This document shows, one piece after another, positions 9,101 to 17,700 of a DNA stretch of 64,000 nt; position 1 is the stretch's first letter, and the number at the start of each line of letters is the position of its first letter. Both the position numbers and the translations under genes were made by a program. Origin of the DNA: Pseudomonadota bacterium (GTDB lineage Bacteria > Myxococcota_A > Polyangia > Polyangiales > Polyangiaceae). The DNA lies in contig JAEYYX010000102.1 of assembly GCA_023428245.1 (NCBI GenBank), positions 1 to 64,000 of the forward strand, in the 5' to 3' direction. The notes under the pieces are model-generated. The model did no database searches. It saw only the letters and a list, made by a program, of their open reading frames with translations, and was not told the DNA's origin.

Positions 9101-9542
9101 GCTCGGTAGAGGTGAGGATGAGTGCCGAGGGTCCGGTGGCTCCCTCGGGGCCCGTCGGGCCGGCGTCACCCTTCTGACCCTTCGCGCCGGTGTCGCCACT
9201 CGGTCCGCTCGGGCCCGCGTCTCCCGGATCGCCTTTCGAGGCGTTTCTGCCCTTGGGTCCGGCATCTCCGGTCGCGCCGGGTTCGCCGGGTTCGCCCGAG
9301 CCTGAGTCTCCGTTGCACACGTACGTCGTGTCGTCGACCTCGCTGTCGTCGAGTTTGCCGTCGCCGTTGTCGTCGGCGCCGGCGCGGACGCGCGTGCCGC
9401 CGCTCTCACAATTCTTCCCAGGTGAGACCTCTTCGAGCGCGACGAGCGCGCCACTCGTATTGTTCGAACAAGCCGCGCCTAGCACAAACCAACCAAGACC
9501 CAAGATCGTAAACTGTCTCGTCATGGCTGAGGTTGGTAACAC
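5937..9542 (-). CDS. giant lipoprotein: collagen-like, beta-propeller/phytase-like, two lamin-tail domains
   Basis: The product is 1201 residues. GTG 9540-9542 has an AGGAG-like site 6-7 nt upstream. The leader ends VLGAACSNN, a lipobox. Two short Asp/Cys modules of the ADDNGDGKLDDSEVDD type (residues about 40-75 and 145-190) flank about 19 Gly-X-Y triplets. A YncE-like beta-propeller follows (residues about 195-600, SPDGKTLVY and TPDGTRAVVAI). Next is a region resembling the esterase-like phytase fold (TDIDPEGLVVNPEGGFIVATEG). Two lamin-tail domains, starting IVINELAS and VVVNEVKS, close the protein. It is probably an extracellular adhesin or enzyme. Catalysis is unproven. Confidence 0.8.
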   Translation of the reverse strand: MLPTSAMTRQFTILGLGWFVLGAACSNNTSGALVALEEVSPGKNCESGGTRVRAGADDNGDGKLDDSEVDDTTYVCNGDSGSGEPGEPGATGDAGPKGRNASKGDPGDAGPSGPSGDTGAKGQKGDAGPTGPEGATGPSALILTSTEPSGANCAFGGTKLEVGLDADRDGTLAPSEVDDNQTRYLCSGAPAGPGVAGFRLVAKFVAEGGPIAEIVSASPDGKTLVYTSSATGTIGFADITNPAAPTLLGTTNLSAVTSGFGEPTSVAFSPDGMHVVAVVKDTNNPLSADPGALAVVDATTRAIVGQLPVGVGPDSLALTPDGTRAVVAIEDEEDEGGNNAAQARPGSVQVITINYAAPANSTIETIELSPPFGNMPTDPQPEYVDITKDGKTAIVSLQENNVFAVIDLETNEVVRYLDAGVSVHARADLLNDRKWNFTQPYEGQAQPDGTCILPDQEHFISANEGDTSNKVFGGVYAGGRGFSVYHLEEGRVADSGDALEWAAFRSGAYPDARSANRGLEPEGCGTGVFGGKDYAFITGERDASLFVVDVANPKSPLIRQVLGAPNRPESVATIESRGLVVVGGEGDGAQKGGGIWIYEAVQDTSDVGHGAHVYDARSPGGSFGALSALAYHPSTGLWLGMPDNAYAEARIWSFAVDHAAKRFDLVDELMLRDTTGEILTDIDPEGLVVNPEGGFIVATEGTNANGGGGATCAASKSSNRILFFTSLGQLDPSYGNNGVIDLPCGSDTNAFDWSTMGSNGFEGVSVLDSLPNASGGLKVYVAFQRPLAGPEAAARKTRIGEYDVDLGVWNFFYYVLDADVGGAGGNTFLSELIHVGGETFAVIERDQGYSSSALNKTIRAFKLSSGTANDPNDPVEKTTAIDLLADSFRFDQEKIEGLAIGGGSLFVVNDNDGGTAQNFFVRFSPNLLDVAGSAAVPEIIPHIVINELASTGFPSDFVELKNLGATPVHVSGFTLTDAGGGVHALPNGTAIAPGGLLLIDALDFGLGSNDSVTLKTALGTVIDSYAYTSHVSSASRCGASGLIFWPTAGTSGSAAGTPGAENDCTGPSVAGQTDVVVNEVKSNPGTDFAELYNRGATSVDLSHWKLLDNDVSHTPYVLPPGTTIAAGGFLVVEGEGGPGSLVLPFGIGSGDSVTLFSPYDQVVSELAWGSGHATTANRCSDGGPTIVNPLPETKGVPNACP

Positions 9543-9880
9543 CGCCTGCTCCTACCGTTTGTGAAAGGTCATGAACGTTTGGATGCGGTGCCAGTCGGGT
9601 TCGTGACGAAACGCGCGTGCGTTGTGTGACGGTTCGATGAACCGCCGTCCGAAAGATGAATCGCCGCGTCTGTACGGCGGGCGTGCCGGGGCTCGACCCC
9701 AGGAGACTGGACCGCTGTCCGAACGTTGCGAGCGGAGGGTTTTTCCGGCGTCCGTAGAGCTGCTTCGCGACGAGCCGGCGGGTGAAGGCCGAGTAGAGGT
9801 CGTACATATTCTGAATTCTGATATTTCTGAACCGCCCCCGCGGGCACTGCCAGAGCAATGAATGATGAGGAGGAGAAGAG
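9543..9880. promoter_or_regulatory. divergent intergenic region
   Basis: These 338 bp separate the minus-strand giant lipoprotein gene from the plus-strand damaged lipoprotein gene, so they must hold promoters for both directions. An AT-richer stretch around 9806-9830 (CATATTCTGAATTCTGATATTTC) is the most promoter-like part for the plus strand. No clear -35/-10 pair, operator or coding sequence could be assigned. Confidence 0.3.
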
Positions 9881-10250
9881 ATGATGACGAACAGGACTTA
9901 TGCGGGCGCCTCGATTCTCGCGATCACTTTGCTTTCGTGCTCTTCGAACTCGGCGTTGGTGGAGGGCTCAGGGGGCAGCGAAGGCGGAGGCGGCGTGTCA
10001 ACCCTGCCACGACCGCCGGTTCTCGGAGGAGGAGAGGTCGCGCGGCTTGTTTAGGGGGATCGTGGTCGGGAAGTATCGGCGAAGTTTGAGAGGTTCTTGG
10101 CTTCGGCGCGCCTCGTTCGGTGCGTTCGTTCTTGGAAGAGTGTCGGCGCTCGCGCGGGAGAGCGGAGGAGTGGAAGTGGACTCGACCTCGGTTCCTTCGA
10201 GCTTCAGCGACGCTCGCGCCTACGGCGTTGACCTGGAGCTCCTGCCATGA
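9881..10250 (+). pseudogene. damaged lipoprotein of the DLELLP-ending family
   Basis: ATG 9881 follows a strong AGGAGGAG site and starts a good lipoprotein leader (ILAITLLSCSSN) with a Gly/Ser-rich linker. The frame stops at TAG 10052-10054 after 57 codons. In another frame the sequence continues to 10250 and ends SFGAFVLGRVSA, then YGVDLELLP. This parallels YGEFVLRFE and RGIDLELLP in the intact 155-residue protein at 1220-1687. I read this as one gene broken by a frameshift and an internal deletion. A real 57-residue lipoprotein is the alternative. Confidence 0.5.
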
Positions 10251-10783
10251 GCGAGGAGGGACCACGCGGAGCTCGGACTCACGGCGTCATCCCTGGCGAT
10301 CTGCTCCTGTCGCGCGTCGGGCTCGCCTCGATGCTTTTGCTCGGGCTGAACGACCACTATCTCAAGTGGCAATATCACAATGCGCTGACCGGTAAACTTT
10401 CGGACTTCGCCGGGCTCGTCGTGTTTCCGTGTCTGTTGATCTCGATCCTGGAATGGATCCGATTCGTCTTCCGGCGAAGCGGTCGGGAGTTCGCGCGCCA
10501 GGAGGCGAGGGAGGGCGTGGCCGCGGGGTTGCGTTCTCCGGCTCCGGAATGGCTCGCTTCGCGGAAGCAGGTAGCTTTCGCTTGTCTTTTTACAGGAGTT
10601 CTGTTCTCGGCGATCAAGCTCCACCCTCTCGCGAGCGACCTCTACTGCTCGCTCGTCGAAGGCGCCCGAGCAGCCCTTCGGCTCGGGCCTGGGGCCGTTC
10701 AGAACGTGGTCGATCCGAGCGACCTCTGGGCGCTCCCCGCCCTGATCGTGCCTCTTTGGCTGGGCGCGTCGCGGAGCGCTTAG
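10247..10783 (+). CDS. multi-pass membrane protein, unknown function
   Basis: The product is 178 residues. ATG 10247 overlaps the stop of the preceding frame (ATGA). Hydrophobic segments lie at about 20-35, 55-72, 108-124 and 160-175. The motif YHNALTGKLSDFAGL followed by VVFPCLL looks like a conserved family signature in a re-entrant or helical region. Charged stretches rich in Arg/Glu lie between segments 2 and 3. I do not know a function. Coupling to the DLELLP protein suggests that the two form a unit, and at 1684 only the first codons of a comparable gene remain. Confidence 0.6.
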   Translation: MSEEGPRGARTHGVIPGDLLLSRVGLASMLLLGLNDHYLKWQYHNALTGKLSDFAGLVVFPCLLISILEWIRFVFRRSGREFARQEAREGVAAGLRSPAPEWLASRKQVAFACLFTGVLFSAIKLHPLASDLYCSLVEGARAALRLGPGAVQNVVDPSDLWALPALIVPLWLGASRSA

Positions 10784-10835
10784 CGGGTTGAGCAGCACTC
10801 GGGACAGGCCCGACAGGCCCTGCTAACCTTCGCTC

Positions 10836-11672
10836 GTGGCCTCCCCCGACACCCTTTGGCGCGTCGATCCCCTCGACCCTCGCGCTCCGCCGCAGTCGCT
10901 CTGGGACCGGATGAGTGAAGAAGAGCGCGCAGCGATCGTAGACGCGCTCCCGAGCGACTTTCCCGTGAGTGAGTCGAGTCCTCCCGAGGGAGATCGCCAC
11001 TACGAGGCTTATACGATGGCGCGCGAGACCTTGAGCCGGTGGTTTCGCGACCGCGGTCGCCGCGTGTACGTGAGCGGGAACCTTCCTGTGTACTACCCTG
11101 GCGAGGCGATGTTCTCGCCCGATGTGATCGCGGTGATGGACGTTGAGCCTCATCAGCGAGAGAGCTGGATCGTGAGCCGCGAAGGCGGGCGGGGACTCGA
11201 TTTTGCCCTCGAGGTGATCGTGAGTGGGCGTAGGCGAAAGGATCTTCAGGAGAACGTCGAGAAGTACGCTCGCCTCGGGATCGCCGAGTATTTCGTGTTC
11301 GATCGGTCGCGATCCATGTTGCACGCGTACCGTCTCGGAGAACGCTCGCGGTATGAACGACTCATGCCCCAGGGCGGCCGGTATCGCTCGGCCGTGCTCG
11401 AGCTTGACCTCTTCTTGGAAGGCGCGAGCCTGCGTTTCGCAGTCGGTGACGCGCCGCTCCTCAGCTCCGGAGAGCTCGTCGACCAGTTGAGCGGCCTCAT
11501 CAATGATGCCGAGCAGCGCGCTGTCGAGCTCGAAGCGGCGCTGGAGGAAGAGCAGCGGAAGCGCGAGGAGGAGCAGCGAGGGCGCGAAGAAGAGCAGCGC
11601 AGGCGCGAGGAGTCTGAGCGTGAGGTCGAGCGACTGCGTCTCGAGCTCGAGAGGCTTCGCTCGAAGGGTTGA
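10836..11672 (+). CDS. Uma2-type (DUF820) PD-(D/E)xK nuclease with coiled-coil tail
   Basis: The product is 278 residues. Its central region has the Uma2 pattern: MFSPDVIAVMD (Asp), then LDFALEVIVSGRRRKDLQ (Glu), then NVEKYARLGIAEYFVFD. These correspond to the metal-binding acidic residues and Lys-containing helix of this restriction-endonuclease-fold family. From about residue 222 the chain is an EEEQRKREEEQ-type charged coiled coil ending in a Leu/Arg heptad stretch. The family is widespread in cyanobacteria and other multicellular-type bacteria, and its biological role is mostly unknown. GTG 10836 is the likely start, with no strong ribosome-binding site seen. Confidence 0.85.
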   Translation: MASPDTLWRVDPLDPRAPPQSLWDRMSEEERAAIVDALPSDFPVSESSPPEGDRHYEAYTMARETLSRWFRDRGRRVYVSGNLPVYYPGEAMFSPDVIAVMDVEPHQRESWIVSREGGRGLDFALEVIVSGRRRKDLQENVEKYARLGIAEYFVFDRSRSMLHAYRLGERSRYERLMPQGGRYRSAVLELDLFLEGASLRFAVGDAPLLSSGELVDQLSGLINDAEQRAVELEAALEEEQRKREEEQRGREEEQRRREESEREVERLRLELERLRSKG

Positions 11673-11719
11673 GCGATCCGCCTCCGAAGGATCGCGACAT
11701 GTGCGCAGAAGGACACCTC

Positions 11720-12142
11720 ATGAACATTTCCCTCTATCTCAACTTTGATGGCCAGACTGAGGAGGCGATGACCTTCTACGCCCAGGTGCTCGGCGGTAAG
11801 CTCACCGAGATTCATCGGTTCGGCACCATGCCCGGCAGTGAGACGATGCCCGAAGCCTTCAAAAACAGGGTCATGCACGTTGGTCTCGAGCTACCCGGAG
11901 GCGGTCGAATCATGGCCAGTGACACGATGGAGGGTATGGGCCCGCCCCACGTAGTCGGGACCAATACGAGCATCTCGATTCATCCGGAGAGCCGGGCGGA
12001 GGCCGACCGCGTCTTCGCTGCGCTCTCCGAAGGTGGACAGGTCGGCATGCCACTCGAGGACCAGTTTTGGGGTGACTACTACGGTCACTTCACCGATCGC
12101 TTCGGCATCCAGTGGATGGTGAACTATAATGCGGAGGGGTGA
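11720..12142 (+). CDS. VOC/glyoxalase-fold protein, PhnB-like
   Basis: The product is 140 residues from ATG 11720, which has AGAAGGA 7 nt upstream. A longer frame from GTG 11669 overlaps the previous gene and adds residues not typical of the family. The start NISLYLNFDGQTEEAM followed by FYAQVLGGKL matches PhnB/YjdN-like proteins, and the end FTDRFGIQWMVNY is characteristic of the second VOC half. Related proteins are often called 3-demethylubiquinone methyltransferase-like, but they are glyoxalase-fold and the substrate here is unknown. Confidence 0.85.
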   Translation: MNISLYLNFDGQTEEAMTFYAQVLGGKLTEIHRFGTMPGSETMPEAFKNRVMHVGLELPGGGRIMASDTMEGMGPPHVVGTNTSISIHPESRAEADRVFAALSEGGQVGMPLEDQFWGDYYGHFTDRFGIQWMVNYNAEG

Positions 12143-12151
12143 GCGTCCCCT

Positions 12152-12163
12152 CTAGATATCTAG
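12152..12163. other. 12-bp perfect palindrome between convergent genes
   Basis: CTAGATATCTAG lies between the stop of the VOC gene (+) and the stop of the methyltransferase gene (-). It has no loop and no T-run, so it is a weak terminator candidate. A protein-binding site is equally possible. Confidence 0.3.
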
Positions 12164-12190
12164 GCCGTTCGGGCGGAGCGTGAGGTAGCG

Positions 12191-13279
12191 TCAAGCTTCG
12201 AACACCGCGACCACCTCGCGGCGATGGCTCGGCAGGTGGGCGGTCGTGGGCGGAGAGCCGAACGCACGCTCGAGCTCGGCGAGAACCCGGGGTAGGGCAT
12301 CGACGGCCGCGGTGTCGTTGAGTTTGAGCGTGAGGATGGCCCCTTTGAGGCTGCCTTTCATGAGTGCACGGGCCCGCTGGACGTATTGGGCCGAGACGGG
12401 GGGTGCGACGTTCATGTCGGAGATGAGCCAGCGCGGCCGAAAGCTGTTGAGATCGGAGGTGTCGAGCGCTTGCGCGGGCTTCTTGAGATGCCGCAGGGTG
12501 AGTCTCTGCGCTTCGGCGTAGGGGGCGAGGCGCGCGTCCATGTCTGCCGGATCGACCGCCAGCACGGAGACGCCACGCTCGAGGAGCGCAAAGGTGGCCC
12601 CGCCGGGGGCTGCGCCGAGTTCGAGCGCGGAGGTGCCTGGGGAGAGGGTGATGGAAAAGTGATGAATGGCTTCGACGAGCTTCGAGTAGGCTCGTGAGGG
12701 AGCCTCGGGTGGTGGCGTGACCTTCGGAGTCAGGCGCGGAGTCCCGCGCGGGCGGGCGAAAGCGAAATAGCCGAAGCTGGCGTGAGAGTCGGACGGGACC
12801 AGGACGCCGAGCTCGAAGTCGCGAAGGCGCGCGTCGACGGGGAGGGCGCGTTCCAAGGAATCGCTCACTTCGGCCAGGCGCGCTTCGCTCGGGCCGACCT
12901 CGTCCTCGGCGGCTGGCCAAGGGTAGGCTCGAACCAGGTCAGCTCGGCTTGGATCAGAGCTGCCGGCCGTGAGACGCGGGCTCTCTGGCGCCGCGTCGCC
13001 CTCGGACGAAGCGCGCTGGCCGTGCGCGATGAGCGGCCGGACGAGCGCAATGAGCTCGGGGAGCGTTCGGGCGGTGCCCAGGGAGAGCCCACCGAGGCTC
13101 GCGATTCGACTGCGAGGAGCCTCGGCCAACGTGACGGGGCTCTCGGTTTTGAAGGTGAGGAGACCTGGTCGACTGAAAGCCAGGCGAAGTCCGTGCCCGG
13201 CGATCATCTCGTGTTTCACGAGCTCTTGGCAGTCAGGAGCACAGGCCGCGAACAGGAACTGGCTCGTGAGCTTTTGCAT
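12191..13279 (-). CDS. RlmM-like rRNA 2'-O-methyltransferase family protein
   Basis: The product is about 362 residues from ATG 13277-13279 (MQKLTSQFLFAACAP). An upstream in-frame extension to 13420 adds 47 residues that do not look family-like. The C-terminal half has a Rossmann SAM-binding motif, ALELGAAPGGATFALLERG, then VLAVDPADMD. It also has WLISDMNVAP and LTLKLN. This is the pattern of RlmM, which methylates C2498 of 23S rRNA, including the Asp and Lys of the K-D-K-E type tetrad. The N-terminal region would correspond to the THUMP-like RNA-binding part but is diverged. Specificity for C2498 is inference. Confidence 0.75.
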   Translation of the reverse strand: MQKLTSQFLFAACAPDCQELVKHEMIAGHGLRLAFSRPGLLTFKTESPVTLAEAPRSRIASLGGLSLGTARTLPELIALVRPLIAHGQRASSEGDAAPESPRLTAGSSDPSRADLVRAYPWPAAEDEVGPSEARLAEVSDSLERALPVDARLRDFELGVLVPSDSHASFGYFAFARPRGTPRLTPKVTPPPEAPSRAYSKLVEAIHHFSITLSPGTSALELGAAPGGATFALLERGVSVLAVDPADMDARLAPYAEAQRLTLRHLKKPAQALDTSDLNSFRPRWLISDMNVAPPVSAQYVQRARALMKGSLKGAILTLKLNDTAAVDALPRVLAELERAFGSPPTTAHLPSHRREVVAVFEA

Positions 13280-13836
13280 AGTGTGATTCGAAACTCTGAA
13301 GGCAAAAATCGACCGAAGTGGGCCAGGAAGGAGCAGTTTGTGAAGCATCAGAGGGATGACTATCCCTTGTGCCCTCGTGGGTGTCGCTACCGTGGTTAGG
13401 TTCGGATCGAAGCTTGACATGTCTCACATTGTCAATTCACTGAAGGCCCCGACAGGGAACGTGGTTGCTGCGACGGCCAAGCGGATTGGTCCGAAGCTCG
13501 AAGGACAAGTCGCCGGCATACAGAGTCGTTCCAATCAGGATGCTTCGCCGGTTCGGTCGGGATCTCTGCGAGCTCACGAGGGAGGAGGGGAGCTCACCAT
13601 CGATCGGGCCCGCTTTCGAGTTCGCGCGAAACCCTTGCAGAATCGCTGCGCGCGGGCTGCGCTCCAAATCCGGTAACATCGTCAAAGTTGAATAGTAGGG
13701 GGATAAATTTTACCCCGTCGGAGCTCCGTGCGCCGAAGTGTGAATGTGAACGGTTCTTTCGGTCACGGAATGAACGGTGATGACTAGAAGCGAGAGCAGA
13801 TCCATCACCGCAAGTCGCGAAAGGACCTTCCGATTC
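13280..13836. promoter_or_regulatory. divergent intergenic region with dyads
   Basis: This region lies between the RlmM-like gene (-) and the PEBP lipoprotein gene (+). It contains TTGACA-N10-TGTCAA at 13414-13435, an inverted repeat that could be an operator or a pair of opposed -35 boxes. It also contains a GGGG-ATAAATTTTA-CCCC partial dyad at 13699-13716 in an AT-rich pocket. Short frames across it show no protein-like composition or family match, so I call no gene. Confidence 0.35.
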
Positions 13837-14691
13837 ATGACCTCGATTCATTCCACGATGCGCCATCTCCCCTTTCCTTGCTCCGCCATCGCCCTCGCGG
13901 TGGTCTTGGCCGGTTGTTCGTCGAGCGATCCTGATCCGAGTGGCACTGGCGGTGCACCGAACGCGGGCGGCGCGCCTGGCGCGGGAGGCGTGATGACCGG
14001 CGGGGCGTCCGCATCTGGGGGTTCGGCTTCGGGCGGCGCGAGCTCAGGCGGCACAGCCTCGGGCGGAGCGGCGACGGGGGGAGCCAACTCGGGGGGAGCC
14101 AACTCGGGAGGCGCCGCGACGGGAGGTGAGACCGCTGCCGGTGGCGCCGACGCGGCCGGGGGGGCTGCGACCGGGGGGACGAGCGGCGGTGAGTTTACGT
14201 TGACTAGCGCCGAGTTCGAGGATGGCGAGGAGATCCCGGCCGCGCATACCTGTGAGGGAGGTGGTGGCCAGATGAACTGGGGCCAGGCGCCCTCGCTCAA
14301 GTGGGAGAACCCACCCGAAGGCACGATGAGTTATGCGTTCTTTATGATCGATGAGACGTTGACCACGAAACAGCCTCCCGACGTAAACGGCAATCACTCC
14401 GCCGCATGGAATATCCCCACGACCATCACCGAGCTACCCTTGGGCTGGACCCCCACCGCGGACCTGCCTGGCGCCATGGCGATCAATGGCGGCTACCTCG
14501 GGCCCTGCCCGAACCTCATCACCCAGGGCAATACGGACAAGTACAACTTGATCCTCCTTGCGCTCCCCGAAGCGAGCTACACGGTGACCGGAAATGGTAC
14601 GGCGGGCGTGCGTGATGCGTATGCCATGTTGAAGGCGGAAGCTCTCGGTGAGGCGATCCTGTCAGGCACATCAGGGGCGGTGCTCAACTGA
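13837..14691 (+). CDS. PEBP (YbhB/YbcL-type) lipoprotein
   Basis: The product is 284 residues from ATG 13837; ATG 13858 and ATG 13777 are also possible. The leader ends AVVLAGCSSS, a canonical lipobox. Residues about 32-118 are a GGASSGGTASGG-type linker, probably a flexible tether from the outer membrane. The rest is a phosphatidylethanolamine-binding-protein fold: FTLTSAEFEDGEEIP, LKWENPPEGTMSYAF, HSAAWNIP and YLGPCPN. The His-Trp pocket motif is spaced HSAAW instead of the usual HW, so ligand binding may differ. AAAGGA lies 11 nt before 13837. Confidence 0.85.
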   Translation: MTSIHSTMRHLPFPCSAIALAVVLAGCSSSDPDPSGTGGAPNAGGAPGAGGVMTGGASASGGSASGGASSGGTASGGAATGGANSGGANSGGAATGGETAAGGADAAGGAATGGTSGGEFTLTSAEFEDGEEIPAAHTCEGGGGQMNWGQAPSLKWENPPEGTMSYAFFMIDETLTTKQPPDVNGNHSAAWNIPTTITELPLGWTPTADLPGAMAINGGYLGPCPNLITQGNTDKYNLILLALPEASYTVTGNGTAGVRDAYAMLKAEALGEAILSGTSGAVLN

Positions 14692-14714
14692 ACGTTTGAG
14701 GTGCGGGGCCGCGG

Positions 14715-14732
14715 GCCGAGGAGCAACTCGGC
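14715..14732. terminator. hairpin between convergent genes
   Basis: GCCGAG-gagcaa-CTCGGC forms a 6-bp stem between the convergent PEBP and LamG genes. There is no T-run on either strand, so a factor-independent terminator is only weakly supported. Confidence 0.35.
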
Positions 14733-14757
14733 CGGCGGCTCGTACCCGTGACTCGGG

Positions 14758-17700
14758 CTACTCTGCTGAGGGCTCTGGATAGAGAACGTAGTAGCGAGTC
14801 TCCTTGTCCGCCTGGACGCTGACGTTCGATCCGCTGTTCGCGAAGTTCGTGATGACGATATTGGCGAGGGGGAGCGACGAATTCTCCCAGGCCGCGTCGA
14901 ATGGCGTCGCGAATAGATAGGGTCCGTATTGACTCTTGGCGATGCTGACGAATCCGACCCCGCGTTGCTTGTTGGCCTGTTGAGACGCGTCGCTGCTTGC
15001 CTTGAGGTTATCGAGAGGCAGGCCGAAGTGGAGAGCTCGCTCGATCCAGCGCGCGAGGGCCAGAGACTCGAAGGTGCCCTTGAAGTTGGCCGCGCGCGTC
15101 ATTACACGCTGCTCGAACTCAGCTTTCGTCATCCTATAGACGGGGAAAGTGGGCTGAGTGGGGACAGGGACGCGATCGACTTGAGCCGCTTCCCGCATGA
15201 AGCGGCGATTGAGGAACGCGTTCCTCTCTTCTTGTGACATCTGGTCGCAGCCAGGACAATTGGATTCGGGAGTGCAGCTGCCGTAGGAGAAGCCGTTGGG
15301 GTCTCGAATTCCGACTTGATAGTCGATGAAGTTGCCGCTGATGCTGACGACGTAGATCGGGTCATAGGCTTTGACTTGTCGAGCGCTGGTTGGATGGGGA
15401 TAGGGCCTGCTGCAGGCCGAGCCGCTCGTTCCGGGCGCCACGGGGGCGTCTGTGAGAAAGTCTTGTTTCGAACGTCGAAAACGTCCAACCGCAGCGGCGG
15501 GAATGACGGGATTTGATGCTTCACCATCCCAAAGAATGAAGCCGTCTACCCCTGTGAAGAGCAGATCGAAGACGGTCGCACCCATCTCTTCGTTCGTGAG
15601 AGGGTTCCAGGCTTGCCATAGTCGCGAGTCCGAGTTTCCGTGAAACAGATTCCAGAGATAGGGCAGGATCTTCTTCTCCTCGAGATCGGCCCGCAGGTTC
15701 AACAGGTTGCGCGCCTGTACCGCGTTCATCATGACAATGTACTGCGACCAGCCGGGATGGACCACGTAAGCAGAGGGCGTCACGAGGTCGACCTTCTCCG
15801 TGATAGACGCGTTATGCGTCTCCCAGTCGGCGTGTTCGCCGGGGAAGATGTTGTCGGGATAGATATGAGGCGAAGACCAGAAGTCGCGTGGGCCGGCTGG
15901 AGACCAGCCATAGTTCCCGATGAGCTTTCCGCTGCCCTGAATCGCCGTCGCTAGGCTTCTATAGGAGCGGCGGAACCCCTCACGTTCGGGAGCGCCGCGG
16001 CTGGGGTTCGGTCGTTCGGCGTGAAAATCGTCATCCGGGCCTGGGCCCCGCGGAAGCATGCCCTCAATGTTGGCAATGACCCAATCATAAGGAGCATAAG
16101 TTGCCGGTGGGACCGTAGCGTTCCAGGTCGAGGTGAGAGACGACTCTAGTGTTTGCGCGAGGTCGTCCCAATTCTGGGCATTCTGCGCGGCGAGAAAATT
16201 CGCGTAATGGATCCCAAGGTTCACTGTGAACCGGGTTGAGGCGGGAACGGTGCGTTGGCCATTGACGTCGTTATAGATTCCGACCGCCGAGAAGCCGTGA
16301 AGTGCGGCGTATTCGTTGATAGGCCCCGAATTCGTCCAGCCGTAGTTGAGCCCTGGTGTGAAGTAGTCGAAATCGAAGTTGTCCGTACGCGAGATGCGGT
16401 AAGGTTCGGTGCCGTCTGGGATCCCGTCGTCATGGGCGGTCGGAAACGCTCCATGAGGCGTAGGTACGGGCGGCGTTGAATCGAGAGCAATGTGAGCGGG
16501 AAGGTCGTCGTACGTGAACGACGAGGTTCGATCGAGCGTGACGCTCGACCCTCCCGGGATGGCTGAAAAGCCCTTCCCCCCCGAGCGTCGCTCGAGCTCG
16601 AGCATGAAGTCGTGTCCAGCGAAGCGGATGCCTGGGCGAGTTGTCGTACTTCCACCGAGCGACGGGTGACGTTCTCCCCGCGAAACGTCAAAGACGGGCA
16701 AGTCGTCGAAGGTATAGTGTGCCAGCAGGGACGGATCCCGAGGGTCGGGGCCGAAATGCGACTGCATGCGGAGCTCCCGTCCGAGGAGACCTCTATTCAT
16801 GAATGCGATCGAGTCGAGCTCGCCGCTCCAATGGGCTGTCGCTCCGGCCCCCAGAGTAGCCCCGAGCGCGAGTCGAGCAGGTGCGGAGAAGGCCAGCCCG
16901 GAGGGCACGTCCGCGCGGCCTTGGAACTTACCGTCGAGGTAGAGATTCAGGGAATCCTTTTTGTTCGGACCATTCGGAGCGCGAACGACACCAAAATGGT
17001 GCCAGTTCGTATCCGTGACGGGCGCGTTGGACGCCGCGACGGTGAGTGTCGCGCTCCCAGTCTTCGCGCTGAATGTCAGCACACCCGCTGAGAGCGAGAT
17101 GCGATAACCGTTGCCCCCCGAAGCGAATCCCTTGCTGATGAGAGTTTGAAGAGTTGCAGACGGGCTTGTGGTTCGGAAGAAGCCGCTGATGGTGAAGGGG
17201 CTCGGTCCGAAGTCGAAAGCTGGTGAGTCGACGGCCAGGTAGGTGTTCGTCCCGTTCCAGGCCATGGTCCGTGTTCTCAAGTTCTCGCCTGGAGCGAGCG
17301 TGATTGAACCGCTGGTTTGGATGAAGCGGCGTTTAGGGCCGAGATCTGTGAGCGTTTTGTCGCGGAGCGGAAGGTGGAGGGTGAGCGATGGGTCCGCGGC
17401 TTCCATGCCCATATCGCCAATGGCGGCGACGCGAGACTGAGTGAGTGCGCTCGAGTAGACCCCCACGTTGTGGAGGAGCCCCGTGAGATAATCTGGGGGG
17501 CCGATGTTGTTGCCGCCGACGACGAAGGGCGCGGCTGGGATGCTGCCCCCCGGCATGTTGACCTGCCCGCGTTGGATCCCGTCGAGATAGAGTTTGACGA
17601 CGGAGCCAGAACGGACTGCGGCCACGTGTCCCCATTGTCCGAGTGGAATCTCTGTCGCCGAAACGGTTTGAGCGACGAGACCGCCTCCCGTCGTGACTAT

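Noticed and set aside
9622..9861. Short plus-strand frame in the region before the damaged lipoprotein.
   Set aside because: It has no ribosome-binding site and a shadow-like composition; I treat the region as divergent promoter sequence.
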